Assembly: GCA_007120385.1 (NCBI GenBank) | Contig: SKNT01000191.1 | Span: 1 to 36,375, forward strand | Length of the DNA: 36,375 nt | Origin: Balneolales bacterium | GTDB taxonomy: Bacteria > Bacteroidota > Rhodothermia > Balneolales > Natronogracilivirgulaceae | Direction of reading: 5' to 3' | Shown here: positions 8,682 to 16,860 of the stretch, one piece after another | Layout: each line of letters begins with the position of its first letter | Position numbering within the stretch: position 1 is the first letter of the stretch | Position numbers and translations under genes: made by a program | The notes under the pieces: generated by a model | Seen by the model: only the letters and a program-made list of their open reading frames with translations | The model's database searches: none | Told to the model about the DNA's origin: nothing

Positions 8682-10742
8682 TTATTCAACGTGATGCTCG
8701 CGGATTTGTGTGCGGCTGACCTGTTCTCCGTCGGAGTACCGTTTCTGGTCATATGCAATCCGCACACCGCTGCTCCATGTCCACTCGTCCAGGAAAATGG
8801 TTACATTAACATCCCTGCCCTGATTGGCATCGAAATGGGTGTAGGACATTTCAACAGGAAGCATGTCATCGGATGAAACATGTATGGTAACATCGTACTC
8901 GCCGCCTATGTGAATTTTACGGATGTTGCCGTCTGTACCGATCAGGGCAGCCTGCAGTTCATCCGCATTCATGGCCAGGTACAGAGGATCTCTCTTGAGT
9001 TCATCAAGCATGGATTCCACAAATGAAGCGGGCAGTGGCTGTTCCTGGCCGCCCATACGGACAACCCCGCTTCCATCGGCCAGTTCAATAACCTGGCTGC
9101 CCATTGGTGTGGAAATTTCCAGGGTCATGGCATTCGGAAACCGGGTGCGGGAAGATACCTGAAGGGACATTTCACCCTGGGGAGTCTGAACATACTGGGT
9201 GCCTTTCATGACAAGGGTGCCCACCTCCGTACCGTCTTCGATAAGGGCGGCGGCAACTTTCTGCACCCATTCCCGTCCTGCATCGGTATCTCCTTCCACG
9301 GCAGCACGTTCGGCACCCGGCCGCGGGATGCTTATATCGACCTGTTCAAAAGGGCCGATCTGTGCAACCTGGTCTTCGACGAGATCCCGGTTGCCGACGA
9401 TGAGCACCTTCATTTTGTCTGGTTGGAGATACTCGTTTGCAACACGGTAGATATCCTCTACGGTTACCTGCCTGACTTGCTCGACATACTGTTCAAAGGC
9501 GTCTTCTGGAAGGCCCAAATTGTAGTTGCTCATTTGTTCACCGAGAATGCGGGCGTAGCTGTCATACCGGAAGATGATCCGGTTGAACATCCGTTCGCGC
9601 GTCTCATCCAGCTCCTGTTGGGATACCTGCTCATTTTGAAGCCGCCGGATCTGGTGCATGGTTGCCTCATAAGCTTCGAATGTGTTTTCTGCAGCAGTAC
9701 TGAGCCCGGTAAAAAACATGCCCGGATAGCGAACATTGCTGGAATATGAGCCATACACACTGTATGCGAGCCCCTGTTCCGTCCGGACTTCCTGGAATAG
9801 TCTTCCGGAAAAGCCTCCGCTGAGTATCTGGTTCATCACCTGCAGTGCGGCATAGTCCGGATTGTCTCGATATCCGCCTATGTGGCCCATCCGGATCTGG
9901 CTCTGGTTCATGTCGCCCTTGTGAGCAAAGTAGACTCCGGGTTCAAATTCATAATCCACATCCGGCAGATCCATATCCACCGGCTCTCCTTCTTCAAAAA
10001 TGCCAAAAGCTTCTTCAAGCCGGGTGCGTATGGCTGCCGGGTCAAAGTCGCCAATCACCCCTACCAGAAGATTGCTTCCCTTTACTATTTCCTCATGGAA
10101 GCCGACGATATCTTCCCTGGTGATATTATCCAGTGTGGCATATTCGATGGTTCTTGCGTAAACGGATTCCGGTCCGTAGATCAGTTTTCGGAATTCACGT
10201 CCCGCCACGGAAGAGGCCTCTTCGTTGCGCCGGGAAATGGCAGTTCTCTGCTGTGTCTTTGCCAGGTCGATCCGCTCCTCGGGGAAAAGGGGATTTTTGA
10301 GGAGATCGGTGAAGATTGGCAGCAAATCGTCGAAATCTTCTTTGAGCACGTTCATGCGAGCCGATCCGTTTGACAGGCCAAATGATGTTTCCATGCTGGC
10401 GGCACGCGCCTCCAGAAGTTCATTCAGTTCTTCGTCCGGGTACTGGTGCGACCCGCCGGAACGCAAAACATTTCCGGTAATCCACGCAAGGCCGGTTTTT
10501 TCACCGGGCTCGAGCCATGAACCGCCGTTAATGAGGACGTTGACGTTTACAAGTGGAAGTTCCTGATCCCTGAGGAGGAAAAATTCGATTCCGTTATAGG
10601 TAAAACGCTCTACTTCAGGAGTTGTAAATGATTTAGGTTCAGGGAATTCAAGCCCATCAACGGGACTTTGCAATGCCGGTACGGAAGAGCCGCATCCACC
10701 GACCAAAACGAGCAACAGGAATATAGCGAATAGAGTTCTCAT
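8682..10742 (-). CDS. M16B peptidase-like lipoprotein lacking the zinc site, with C-terminal extension
   Basis: 686 aa. A lipoprotein signal peptide ends in LVGGC (Cys17), placing it in the envelope. An M16 N-terminal domain spans about 45-230 and an M16 C-terminal domain about 250-400. Where catalytic members carry HxxEH, this one reads LAWITGNVLRSGG (85-97), so it cannot bind zinc. The Arg...Tyr pair typical of the partner subunit is present (GRLFQEVRTEQGLAYSVYG). Residues ~490-686 form an extra domain of beta-strand character that resembles LolA-type lipoprotein-carrier folds, which is an impression only. It lies 21 bp after the catalytic M16 gene, so the two likely form a heterodimeric peptidase. 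Substrate unknown. Confidence 0.85.
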   Translation of the reverse strand: MRTLFAIFLLLVLVGGCGSSVPALQSPVDGLEFPEPKSFTTPEVERFTYNGIEFFLLRDQELPLVNVNVLINGGSWLEPGEKTGLAWITGNVLRSGGSHQYPDEELNELLEARAASMETSFGLSNGSARMNVLKEDFDDLLPIFTDLLKNPLFPEERIDLAKTQQRTAISRRNEEASSVAGREFRKLIYGPESVYARTIEYATLDNITREDIVGFHEEIVKGSNLLVGVIGDFDPAAIRTRLEEAFGIFEEGEPVDMDLPDVDYEFEPGVYFAHKGDMNQSQIRMGHIGGYRDNPDYAALQVMNQILSGGFSGRLFQEVRTEQGLAYSVYGSYSSNVRYPGMFFTGLSTAAENTFEAYEATMHQIRRLQNEQVSQQELDETRERMFNRIIFRYDSYARILGEQMSNYNLGLPEDAFEQYVEQVRQVTVEDIYRVANEYLQPDKMKVLIVGNRDLVEDQVAQIGPFEQVDISIPRPGAERAAVEGDTDAGREWVQKVAAALIEDGTEVGTLVMKGTQYVQTPQGEMSLQVSSRTRFPNAMTLEISTPMGSQVIELADGSGVVRMGGQEQPLPASFVESMLDELKRDPLYLAMNADELQAALIGTDGNIRKIHIGGEYDVTIHVSSDDMLPVEMSYTHFDANQGRDVNVTIFLDEWTWSSGVRIAYDQKRYSDGEQVSRTQIREHHVE

Positions 10743-10763
10743 CGTGATTCTTATGTTTTGATG

Positions 10764-12356
10764 TTAGTTGGATGCCGCAGCTTCATCTAGTGCTTTTATG
10801 GCGCCAACAGTACGTGTCTGTTTGCGGAAGTAAGTTTCAACAACGCGCTGCAGGTCCTCTGCCGTGATTGTATCCATTACGTCAAGATCGGTGAATATGG
10901 CTCGCCAGTCACCTCTTTTGGCATGTGTCTGAGCAAAGTTTAGAGCCATCCCCTGGTTGGATGCGAGGCCGCGGACAGCCGATGCGCGGGCGTTGGTGCG
11001 CACCCGCTGGATCTCACTCTCATCGATGCCGCCATCACGAATACGGTCCAGTTCCTCATATACGGCTTCTTCGATATCCGCCAGGTCCACTCCCTGATTG
11101 GGTATGGCAAATATGATGAACAGGCCGGGATATTTACTGCCCGGAAACCCGTTTTGCCCTCCGATCTGCAATGCCTTCTGCTCTTCGGTAACAAGCCTGC
11201 GATAGAGCCGGGATGTGCGACCCTGGAAAAGCACACCGCTGAGGATGTCCAGTGCCACGGCATCGGGGTGGTTGATGTCAACCGAATGATAGCCAATCAT
11301 GAGAATGGGCTGGCTGTCTTCTTCAATGACAAAGCGGCGCTCTCCCCGCTGTTTCGGTTCGATGGTTGTCACCCTCGGCGGAGGAGCTCCGGTGCGCATG
11401 GGACCGAAGTATTTTTCCGCCAGCAAACGCATTTGAGCGGGATCCACGTCACCGGCAATGGAAATGGTCATATTGGCAGGCACATAATGCCGCTCGTAGA
11501 AGGCTAGTGCATCTTCGATGGTGACGGCTTCAATATCGGAGGGCCAGCCGATGGGCAGATGCTTGTAAGGGAAAGCGGAAAAAGCTGTGGAGACAAATTC
11601 TTCCATCAGACGGCCAAACGGGGAGTTGTCAATGCGGTCGCGCCGCTCTTCCATGATCACATCCTTTTCAACATAGAACTCACGCATCACCGGGTTGATA
11701 AACCGGTCTGCTTCCAGTGCGAACCAGAGCTCCGCCTTGTGCTGCGGAAGGCTGTAGAAAAATGCGGTCTCATCGGCTGAAACAAAAGCATTGAGTCCGA
11801 CAGCCCCCTCACGCTCCACGACCTGGCTGAATTCGTTGTTGACCACATACTGTCCGGCTTCCTCCTGCAGTTCCCGAAACTCTTCCCACAGGCGGTCAAC
11901 TTTCTCCTTGTCCGGGTCGGCTTTGCGTGATTCCAGCAGCCAGGCGCGGTAAAGATCATCCATTTTGGCAATCACCTTCTGCTCTTCCTCCCAGTTGGTT
12001 GTGCCAATGGTGGTGGACCCCTTGAATGCCATATGCTCGAAAACATGGGTCAGGCCGGTCTGGCCGATCTGCTCATTTACCGAGCCAACATTGACATGCG
12101 TCACGAAACTGGCAACCGGGGCCACATCGCGCTGGATTATGATGAAATGCAGGCCGTTATCAAGTGTGAATTCGGTTACTCTCTGCTCAATAGTTTCGAG
12201 CGTTTGCGCCTGAGTTGTGGAGGATATACCCGCTGCCAGCACAAAAGCAAAGATCAGCGGGAGAAGCAGATGGCGTAACAAGCTGCCAATGGACGAAGTA
12301 TGCGGACCCGCCGCATAATGCTTCCGAACCGGAGGCGGAATGGTTAGTGGTATCAT
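10764..12356 (-). CDS. M16B zinc metallopeptidase (insulinase family), catalytic subunit
   Basis: 530 aa. A signal peptide with a long N-region (hydrophobic core about 28-46, cleavage near TTQAQ) exports it. The inverted zinc motif HxxEH is H104-V-F-E-H108. The third ligand is expected in VIMEERRDR near residues 234-240, further away than in classic members because a charged helical insertion occupies about 125-180. The M16 C-terminal domain follows, with QGRTSRLYRRLV. It is translated just upstream of the zinc-less M16 lipoprotein, matching known M16B pairs in which one subunit brings zinc and the other the Arg/Tyr substrate pair. Likely a periplasmic peptidase clearing peptides or processing envelope proteins; substrate unknown. 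Confidence 0.88.
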   Translation of the reverse strand: MIPLTIPPPVRKHYAAGPHTSSIGSLLRHLLLPLIFAFVLAAGISSTTQAQTLETIEQRVTEFTLDNGLHFIIIQRDVAPVASFVTHVNVGSVNEQIGQTGLTHVFEHMAFKGSTTIGTTNWEEEQKVIAKMDDLYRAWLLESRKADPDKEKVDRLWEEFRELQEEAGQYVVNNEFSQVVEREGAVGLNAFVSADETAFFYSLPQHKAELWFALEADRFINPVMREFYVEKDVIMEERRDRIDNSPFGRLMEEFVSTAFSAFPYKHLPIGWPSDIEAVTIEDALAFYERHYVPANMTISIAGDVDPAQMRLLAEKYFGPMRTGAPPPRVTTIEPKQRGERRFVIEEDSQPILMIGYHSVDINHPDAVALDILSGVLFQGRTSRLYRRLVTEEQKALQIGGQNGFPGSKYPGLFIIFAIPNQGVDLADIEEAVYEELDRIRDGGIDESEIQRVRTNARASAVRGLASNQGMALNFAQTHAKRGDWRAIFTDLDVMDTITAEDLQRVVETYFRKQTRTVGAIKALDEAAASN

Positions 12357-12665
12357 GCGTTCGTTTCGGTTAGTTATTGATGTGGATAATCTGATGGTAT
12401 ACGGGAAAAAGCCTCTCAGGGTTCACAGAAAAGTCATTTTGATCTCCAGTCGACTAAAAGTATAAGGATTCCGGCAATTAAAGGCATCGGGCAGGTAATA
12501 TCAAAATGATTATTTCTTAACATTTACCCGATTTGTGCCTCATCCTGGGTCCGATGTCCTGACGAAATGGAACGACCCATCCAAAATGAAAATAGATTGC
12601 GGGGCAACCTTTTGTCCGCACACTGCGTATAGCGGAGCTGAACGATCTGAAAACGCATCCAAACA
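12357..12665. other. intergenic region between the M16 and macA genes, 5' part
   Basis: About 310 bp between divergent genes. It should contain the minus-strand promoter for the M16 pair and possibly the plus-strand macA promoter. I see no gene with support and no clear promoter pair. Downstream of it lie the tandem units described separately. Confidence 0.45.
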
Positions 12666-12780
12666 TTTAAACAGATGAACCGAAGGTCACGAAGTGCTAT
12701 GTCCATGACCGTCGACCGGTCACACATGAGCATGATTAAAAACGTCATGGACATTCTATGTGACCTTAGAAATCCAAAGT
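12666..12780 (+). repeat. upstream unit A of a duplicated inverted-repeat element before macA
   Basis: It begins with TTTAAACAGATGAA (12666-12679). An outer inverted repeat AAGGTCAC/GTGACCTT lies at 12683-12690 and 12760-12767. An inner perfect 11-bp one, ATGTCCATGAC/GTCATGGACAT, lies at 12699-12709 and 12744-12754. The loop holds the palindrome GACCGGTC (12714-12721) and ATGATTAAA. It aligns along most of its length with unit B. A 36-codon frame (12675-12785) runs through it. Confidence 0.75.
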
Positions 12781-12895
12781 TTTAAACACATGAAATGAAC
12801 ATGACAGCCTCCGGCTGACACACAGGAGGATGATTAAATCCTGTCATGTGAATTCATTCTGACCATATGAATCTAAATTGATTTAAACAGATGAA
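12781..12895 (+). repeat. unit B of the duplicated element, plus third motif copy containing the macA start
   Basis: It begins with TTTAAACACATGAA (12781-12794). Its inverted repeat is CATGACAG/CTGTCATG (12800-12807, 12841-12848), flanked by AATGAA (12794-12799) and TTCATT (12853-12858), with ATGATTAAA in the loop at the same place as in unit A. A third copy of the head motif, TTTAAACAGATGAA, lies at 12882-12895 and includes the macA ATG at 12891. The spacing of the three head motifs is 115 and 101 bp. Confidence 0.75.
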
Positions 12896-13991
12896 ACGCA
12901 TACTTATTACAGTCGGAATAATTGCCGTGGCAGGAGCTGCCGCAGCATGGGTTTATACCTCGGGAAATGGCGACGGCAATTCCGTCGGAAATGACCTGGT
13001 CAAAGTGGAACGGGGCAACCTTGTGGAATTTGCCCTGGCGGTCGGGCACATAGAGCCACGCAACGAAATTGAGGTTAAATCCAAAATATCAGGAGTAGTC
13101 AACAAGGTTTACGCCGAACCGGGCGACTATGTGAAGAAAGGTCAGCCGCTTCTGGAAATACGTCCGGATCCGACCCCGCTGGAACTTGCAGAAGCCAAGC
13201 GTAATGTGGAGCGGACCGAAATCGCATTGGAAAACCTTCAGCGCGAGATGTTCCGCATGGAGCAGCTTCGTGCGCGCGATATGGTGTCGGATCACGACTA
13301 CCAGAATTTGATGCGCAATCTCAGGGATGCCGAAATCAACCTCCAGCTGAATCGTGAACGACTTGAACTGCTTGAATCGGGACGCATTCTGATCGGTGAG
13401 ACACTCATTGAAAGTGTTATAAAGGCGCCGACCGATGGCTACATCCTTGAAAAGATGGTGGATATCGGGGATCCCATTGTCCCGTTGACATCCTACCAGG
13501 CCGGCACACCGCTTATGACGCTGGCGCGTATGGACGATCTGCTTTTCAAGGGGACCGTGGATGAGATCGACGTCGGCAAACTCCAGGAGGGAATGGAGGT
13601 CGAGATTCGTGTCGGGGCGCTCCCCGGCGCACAGGTCAGGGGCGAACTCACCCGCATTTCACTCAAAGCGACCACACGCGACAACAGCACTGTTTTTCCG
13701 GTGGAAATCCGGATCACGGACAATGACGGCCGCGTTCTCAGGGCCGGGTACTCTGCAAATGCCAATGTGGTGATCGACCGGCGCGAAGACGTGCTGATCA
13801 TACCCGAGCGGGTCGTGACTTACATGGATGGCCGCAGTGTGGTGGATGTGCCTTCCCGAAATGAAAATGGGCGCAAGGAAACCGAAGTGACGCTCGGACT
13901 CAGCGACGCCATTCACGTGGAGGTCGTCGAGGGGCTCAAGGAAGGCGATACGGTTCTCGAGAAGCCGCTGCGTTCACTGGCCTCCAACTGA
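12891..13991 (+). CDS. MacA-like periplasmic adaptor (HlyD/RND membrane-fusion protein)
   Basis: 366 aa. One N-terminal membrane anchor (about residues 4-22) is followed by a biotinyl-lipoyl-like half (VKSKISGVVNKVYAEPGDYVKKGQPLLEI), a short alpha-hairpin (about 100-165), the second lipoyl half (IKAPTDGYILEKMVDIGD) and beta-barrel and membrane-proximal domains (about 210-360). Family members link an inner-membrane transporter to an outer-membrane TolC-type channel. The two downstream permeases make this a MacA-type partner. No TolC gene is present. The short hairpin agrees with MacA-like rather than RND adaptors. Its start codon is embedded in the last copy of a repeated 14-nt motif, so expression may be controlled through the upstream duplicated structure. 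Confidence 0.87.
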   Translation: MKRILITVGIIAVAGAAAAWVYTSGNGDGNSVGNDLVKVERGNLVEFALAVGHIEPRNEIEVKSKISGVVNKVYAEPGDYVKKGQPLLEIRPDPTPLELAEAKRNVERTEIALENLQREMFRMEQLRARDMVSDHDYQNLMRNLRDAEINLQLNRERLELLESGRILIGETLIESVIKAPTDGYILEKMVDIGDPIVPLTSYQAGTPLMTLARMDDLLFKGTVDEIDVGKLQEGMEVEIRVGALPGAQVRGELTRISLKATTRDNSTVFPVEIRITDNDGRVLRAGYSANANVVIDRREDVLIIPERVVTYMDGRSVVDVPSRNENGRKETEVTLGLSDAIHVEVVEGLKEGDTVLEKPLRSLASN

Positions 13992-14091
13992 TCCGTCCCG
14001 GAAAACCGGATAAGTCCGGCCGGCCTGATCCCGCCTGATAAGCATCCGATACATTAAAAACCATGCCATTTGAAACTCCACACCTGACGAA

Positions 14092-15312
14092 ATGAACTTC
14101 CTCAAGGATTTCTTCCAGAGTATCAACAAGCAGCGCCTGCGCACGTTCCTGACCCTCTTCGGGATTATCTGGGGAACGGCGACGCTCATCATCCTGCTTG
14201 CCTTCGGTATGGGGCTCGGCGACCAGCTTCAGCGCAATTTCCGGGGGATGGGGGAGGAGATCGTGCTGGTCTTTGCGTCACGCACCACCATGCCATATGA
14301 AGGATACGGCATGGGCCGTCAGATCCGCTTCCGGGAAGGAGATGCCTGGGCGCTCAAGCAGAATATCCCGCAGATCAGCCAGATAGCACCGGAATACACG
14401 ACCTGGAATGCCGAACTGCGGTACGGTGACCGGCGAAACACCCCGCAGCTGACGGGGGTTCCAGTCATTTACTCGGATATGCGTAATATTTTTGAGCAGG
14501 AGGGTGGCCGCTGGATCAACCAGCGGGACGTGGAAGAGCAGCGGCGGGTCATTTTCATTGGCGATGAACTCAAGGAGCTGCTTTTCGGAGAGGAGGATGC
14601 CATTGGAAAACAGATTTTTGTCAACCAGACCCCATTCACGGTCATCGGGATCATGCAGCCAAAGACTCAGGATTCATCCTACGGCCAGCGCGACAAGGAT
14701 CGCGCTTTCATACCCCTTACCACCTATTCCACCATTTTTGGCACCGACATCATCAGCAATATTCTCTATCAGCTGGATGATCCGCGCGCAGGGGCACACG
14801 TCAAGGACCAGGTGCAGCAGGTGATCGCACACAGGCATCGTTTCGATCCGGCCGACACCGATGCCCTGCTCATCTGGGATACCAGCGAGTTCTGGGCATT
14901 CATCCGATGGTTCCAGATCGGATTCAATTCTTTCATGGGTATCATCGGATTTGTCACACTTGCTGTTGGCGGCATCGGAGTGGCCAACATCATGTTTGTG
15001 GTGGTCCAGGAGCGGATGAAGGAGATCGGTATCCGGCGATCGGTCGGGGCTCGCCGCAGCACCATTCTGGCTCATTTCTTTGGCGAGACGTTCCTGCTTG
15101 TGGGAATCGGGGCCGCCATCGGATACCTTATCGGCTGGGCCATCGTCGGAGCCATGCAGTACATCCCGATCAAGGAGTATGTTGGAACGCCCCAGTTCAC
15201 TCCGGGTGTGGGTCTCATCGCATTTTTCGTTCTGGCGCTGATCGGCCTGGCGGCCGGATGGATGCCGGCTTTCCGCGCCTCGCGGCTGAATGTGATCGAA
15301 TGCCTCAAATAA
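14092..15312 (+). CDS. MacB/FtsX-type ABC transporter permease, first of two
   Basis: 406 aa. An N-terminal transmembrane helix (about 17-38, TFLTLFGIIWGTATLIILLAF) is followed by a MacB periplasmic core domain (about 40-265) and three C-terminal helices of the FtsX fold (about 278-300, 325-350, 370-395). The coupling segment VVQERMKEIGIRRSVGARRS lies between the first two of them. There is no nucleotide-binding domain, unlike full-length MacB of about 650 aa. The gene starts 100 bp after macA. A 10-codon frame at 14063-14095 (MPFETPHLTK) overlaps the start as ATGA; I do not annotate it as a gene. Likely exports a peptide, lipid or antibiotic-like substrate; unknown. Confidence 0.88.
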   Translation: MNFLKDFFQSINKQRLRTFLTLFGIIWGTATLIILLAFGMGLGDQLQRNFRGMGEEIVLVFASRTTMPYEGYGMGRQIRFREGDAWALKQNIPQISQIAPEYTTWNAELRYGDRRNTPQLTGVPVIYSDMRNIFEQEGGRWINQRDVEEQRRVIFIGDELKELLFGEEDAIGKQIFVNQTPFTVIGIMQPKTQDSSYGQRDKDRAFIPLTTYSTIFGTDIISNILYQLDDPRAGAHVKDQVQQVIAHRHRFDPADTDALLIWDTSEFWAFIRWFQIGFNSFMGIIGFVTLAVGGIGVANIMFVVVQERMKEIGIRRSVGARRSTILAHFFGETFLLVGIGAAIGYLIGWAIVGAMQYIPIKEYVGTPQFTPGVGLIAFFVLALIGLAAGWMPAFRASRLNVIECLK

Positions 15313-15460
15313 TGGCATCCCGGACAACCGGCGCAACCCCCGGCCCAATGCAGCGTATAAGAAACAAGTAAGCCTAGCACATGCCTTGACACTGTAAAAC
15401 AGATACAGTACCTCAAGTTATACTGAAACACCACTGCCATGATTATACTGAAAACCCGCC

Positions 15461-16702
15461 ATGTGGATTAACCTGATAAAAGAGTTCATGCAGGACCTGC
15501 GCAAGCAGAAACTCCGCACCAGTCTGACTATCATCGCCATTTGCTGGGGTACCATAGCTGTGATTGCACTGCTCGCGTTTGGCGAGGGCCTCAGCACGCA
15601 GCTGCAGGCGGGTCTGCGCGGCGGCGGCAACCAGGTGATGGTTTTTTACGGAGGCCAGACAAGCAAGTCTTTCGAAGGGCTGGACGCCGGCCGTCGCATC
15701 CGTTTTACGGAGGAAGACATCGATCTGTTCCGCCGCTCCATCCCGCAGATCGAACGAATATCGGCACAGTACGGCCGCAGTGTAAGCCTCAAATCCGACT
15801 ATGCCAGCACCAATACATATATGGAAGGGGTGGATGTGAGCTTTGATGAGATGCGCTCAATGTATCCTGTTGCCGGCGGCCGTTTCATCAACGCACGTGA
15901 TGTCGCCGAGCAGCGCCGGGTGGTCTTTCTGGGCCCAGAAGTGGCAAACCAGCTTTATCCGGAAGGCAATGCCATCGGCAACCGGCTCTTCATCGACAAC
16001 AATCCCTACACCGTTGTCGGTGTGATGCAGGAGAAAATGCAGATGGCCATGAGCAACGGTCCCGATGCCCGGAGGGCCATCATTCCCCACACCACCTTCC
16101 GGCATACGTACAACCACGCCTTCCTGGGATCCGTGCTCATCCGTCCATCCAATCCCGAGTATCAGAAGCGCATCGAAAACCAGTTGCGTGAAATCATGGC
16201 ACGCAAGCACCGTTTTCACGCAGACGACATGCAGGCCATCGGGGTATGGGATTTCATAGAGGCAGAACGCATCCAGGCTCAGATCGGGCTCGGTATTAAA
16301 ATATTCCTCTTTTCCGTGGGGTTCTTCACACTGCTTATTGCCGGGGTGGGCGTGGCCAACATCATGTATGTGGTTGTCAAGGAACGCACGCGTGAGATCG
16401 GTATCAAAAAAGCGATTGGCGCCCAGAACCGGCATATCATTTCCCAGTTTATATTTGAAGCCTTATTCATCTGCATGATAGGCGGAACGGCAGGTGTTAT
16501 GATTTCTTCCGGAATTGTGTTTGGTGTGCGGAGTCTGGGACTTCAGGGAGGAGTGGCTGAGTTCCTGGGCAACCCGGTGCTTTCGTCAGATGCCATGATC
16601 ATGACCTGTGGGGTGCTCACCCTGATCGGGCTGGCAGCAGGTGTATTTCCTGCAAGAAGAGCGGCGCTTGTCAATCCCGTCGAGTCACTCAGATACGAGT
16701 AG
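15461..16702 (+). CDS. MacB/FtsX-type ABC transporter permease, second of two
   Basis: 413 aa, a paralogue of the preceding permease with the same layout. It has an N-terminal helix (about 20-42, with the shared WGT...LLAFGEGLSTQLQ region), a periplasmic core, and three C-terminal helices with VVKERTREIGIKKAIGAQNR. The two permeases probably form a heterodimer. No ATPase gene follows: after the stop there are 158 bp and then tsaB. The 148 bp before the start contain a duplicated stretch, TTATACTGAAAC at 15418-15429 and TTATACTGAAAAC at 15443-15455, each leading into a GCCATG. The real start is the second ATG; the first opens only a 10-codon frame. Confidence 0.87.
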   Translation: MWINLIKEFMQDLRKQKLRTSLTIIAICWGTIAVIALLAFGEGLSTQLQAGLRGGGNQVMVFYGGQTSKSFEGLDAGRRIRFTEEDIDLFRRSIPQIERISAQYGRSVSLKSDYASTNTYMEGVDVSFDEMRSMYPVAGGRFINARDVAEQRRVVFLGPEVANQLYPEGNAIGNRLFIDNNPYTVVGVMQEKMQMAMSNGPDARRAIIPHTTFRHTYNHAFLGSVLIRPSNPEYQKRIENQLREIMARKHRFHADDMQAIGVWDFIEAERIQAQIGLGIKIFLFSVGFFTLLIAGVGVANIMYVVVKERTREIGIKKAIGAQNRHIISQFIFEALFICMIGGTAGVMISSGIVFGVRSLGLQGGVAEFLGNPVLSSDAMIMTCGVLTLIGLAAGVFPARRAALVNPVESLRYE

Positions 16703-16735
16703 CTGTCCGCTCTTTTTATTGATCCTTCTCAGCGA

Positions 16736-16743
16736 TATATTTG
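16736..16743 (+). promoter_or_regulatory. candidate -7 element TATATTTG before tsaB
   Basis: TATATTTG fits the TAnnTTTG consensus of the Bacteroidota primary sigma factor. A T-rich stretch (CTTTTTATT, 16712-16720) sits at roughly the -33 distance, but without a clean TTTG. It lies 117 bp upstream of the tsaB ATG, in an otherwise empty gap. Pattern match only. Confidence 0.35.
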
Positions 16744-16860
16744 AAACGTTGCACACATGCAGCGCCAGATTGGAATATTTCGACGGATTAGGAAGTGCTG
16801 CCCGAAAATCGGGTTGGTGTTTACGGCGGCAGGTGAGAAGCCGGAGTCCGTGCATTTTTT

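Noticed and set aside
12524-12754. A 76-codon minus-strand frame in the M16-macA gap
   Set aside because: It runs through half of a structured repeat, has no family features, and its frame is not kept in the second repeat unit.
12675-12785. A 36-codon plus-strand leader peptide in repeat unit A
   Set aside because: The corresponding frame in unit B stops after two codons, so coding is not conserved between the copies. Kept only as a possibility in the finding.
12891-16702. Calling the MacA/permease genes a complete MacAB-TolC system
   Set aside because: Both permeases lack the ATPase domain and no tolC gene is present.
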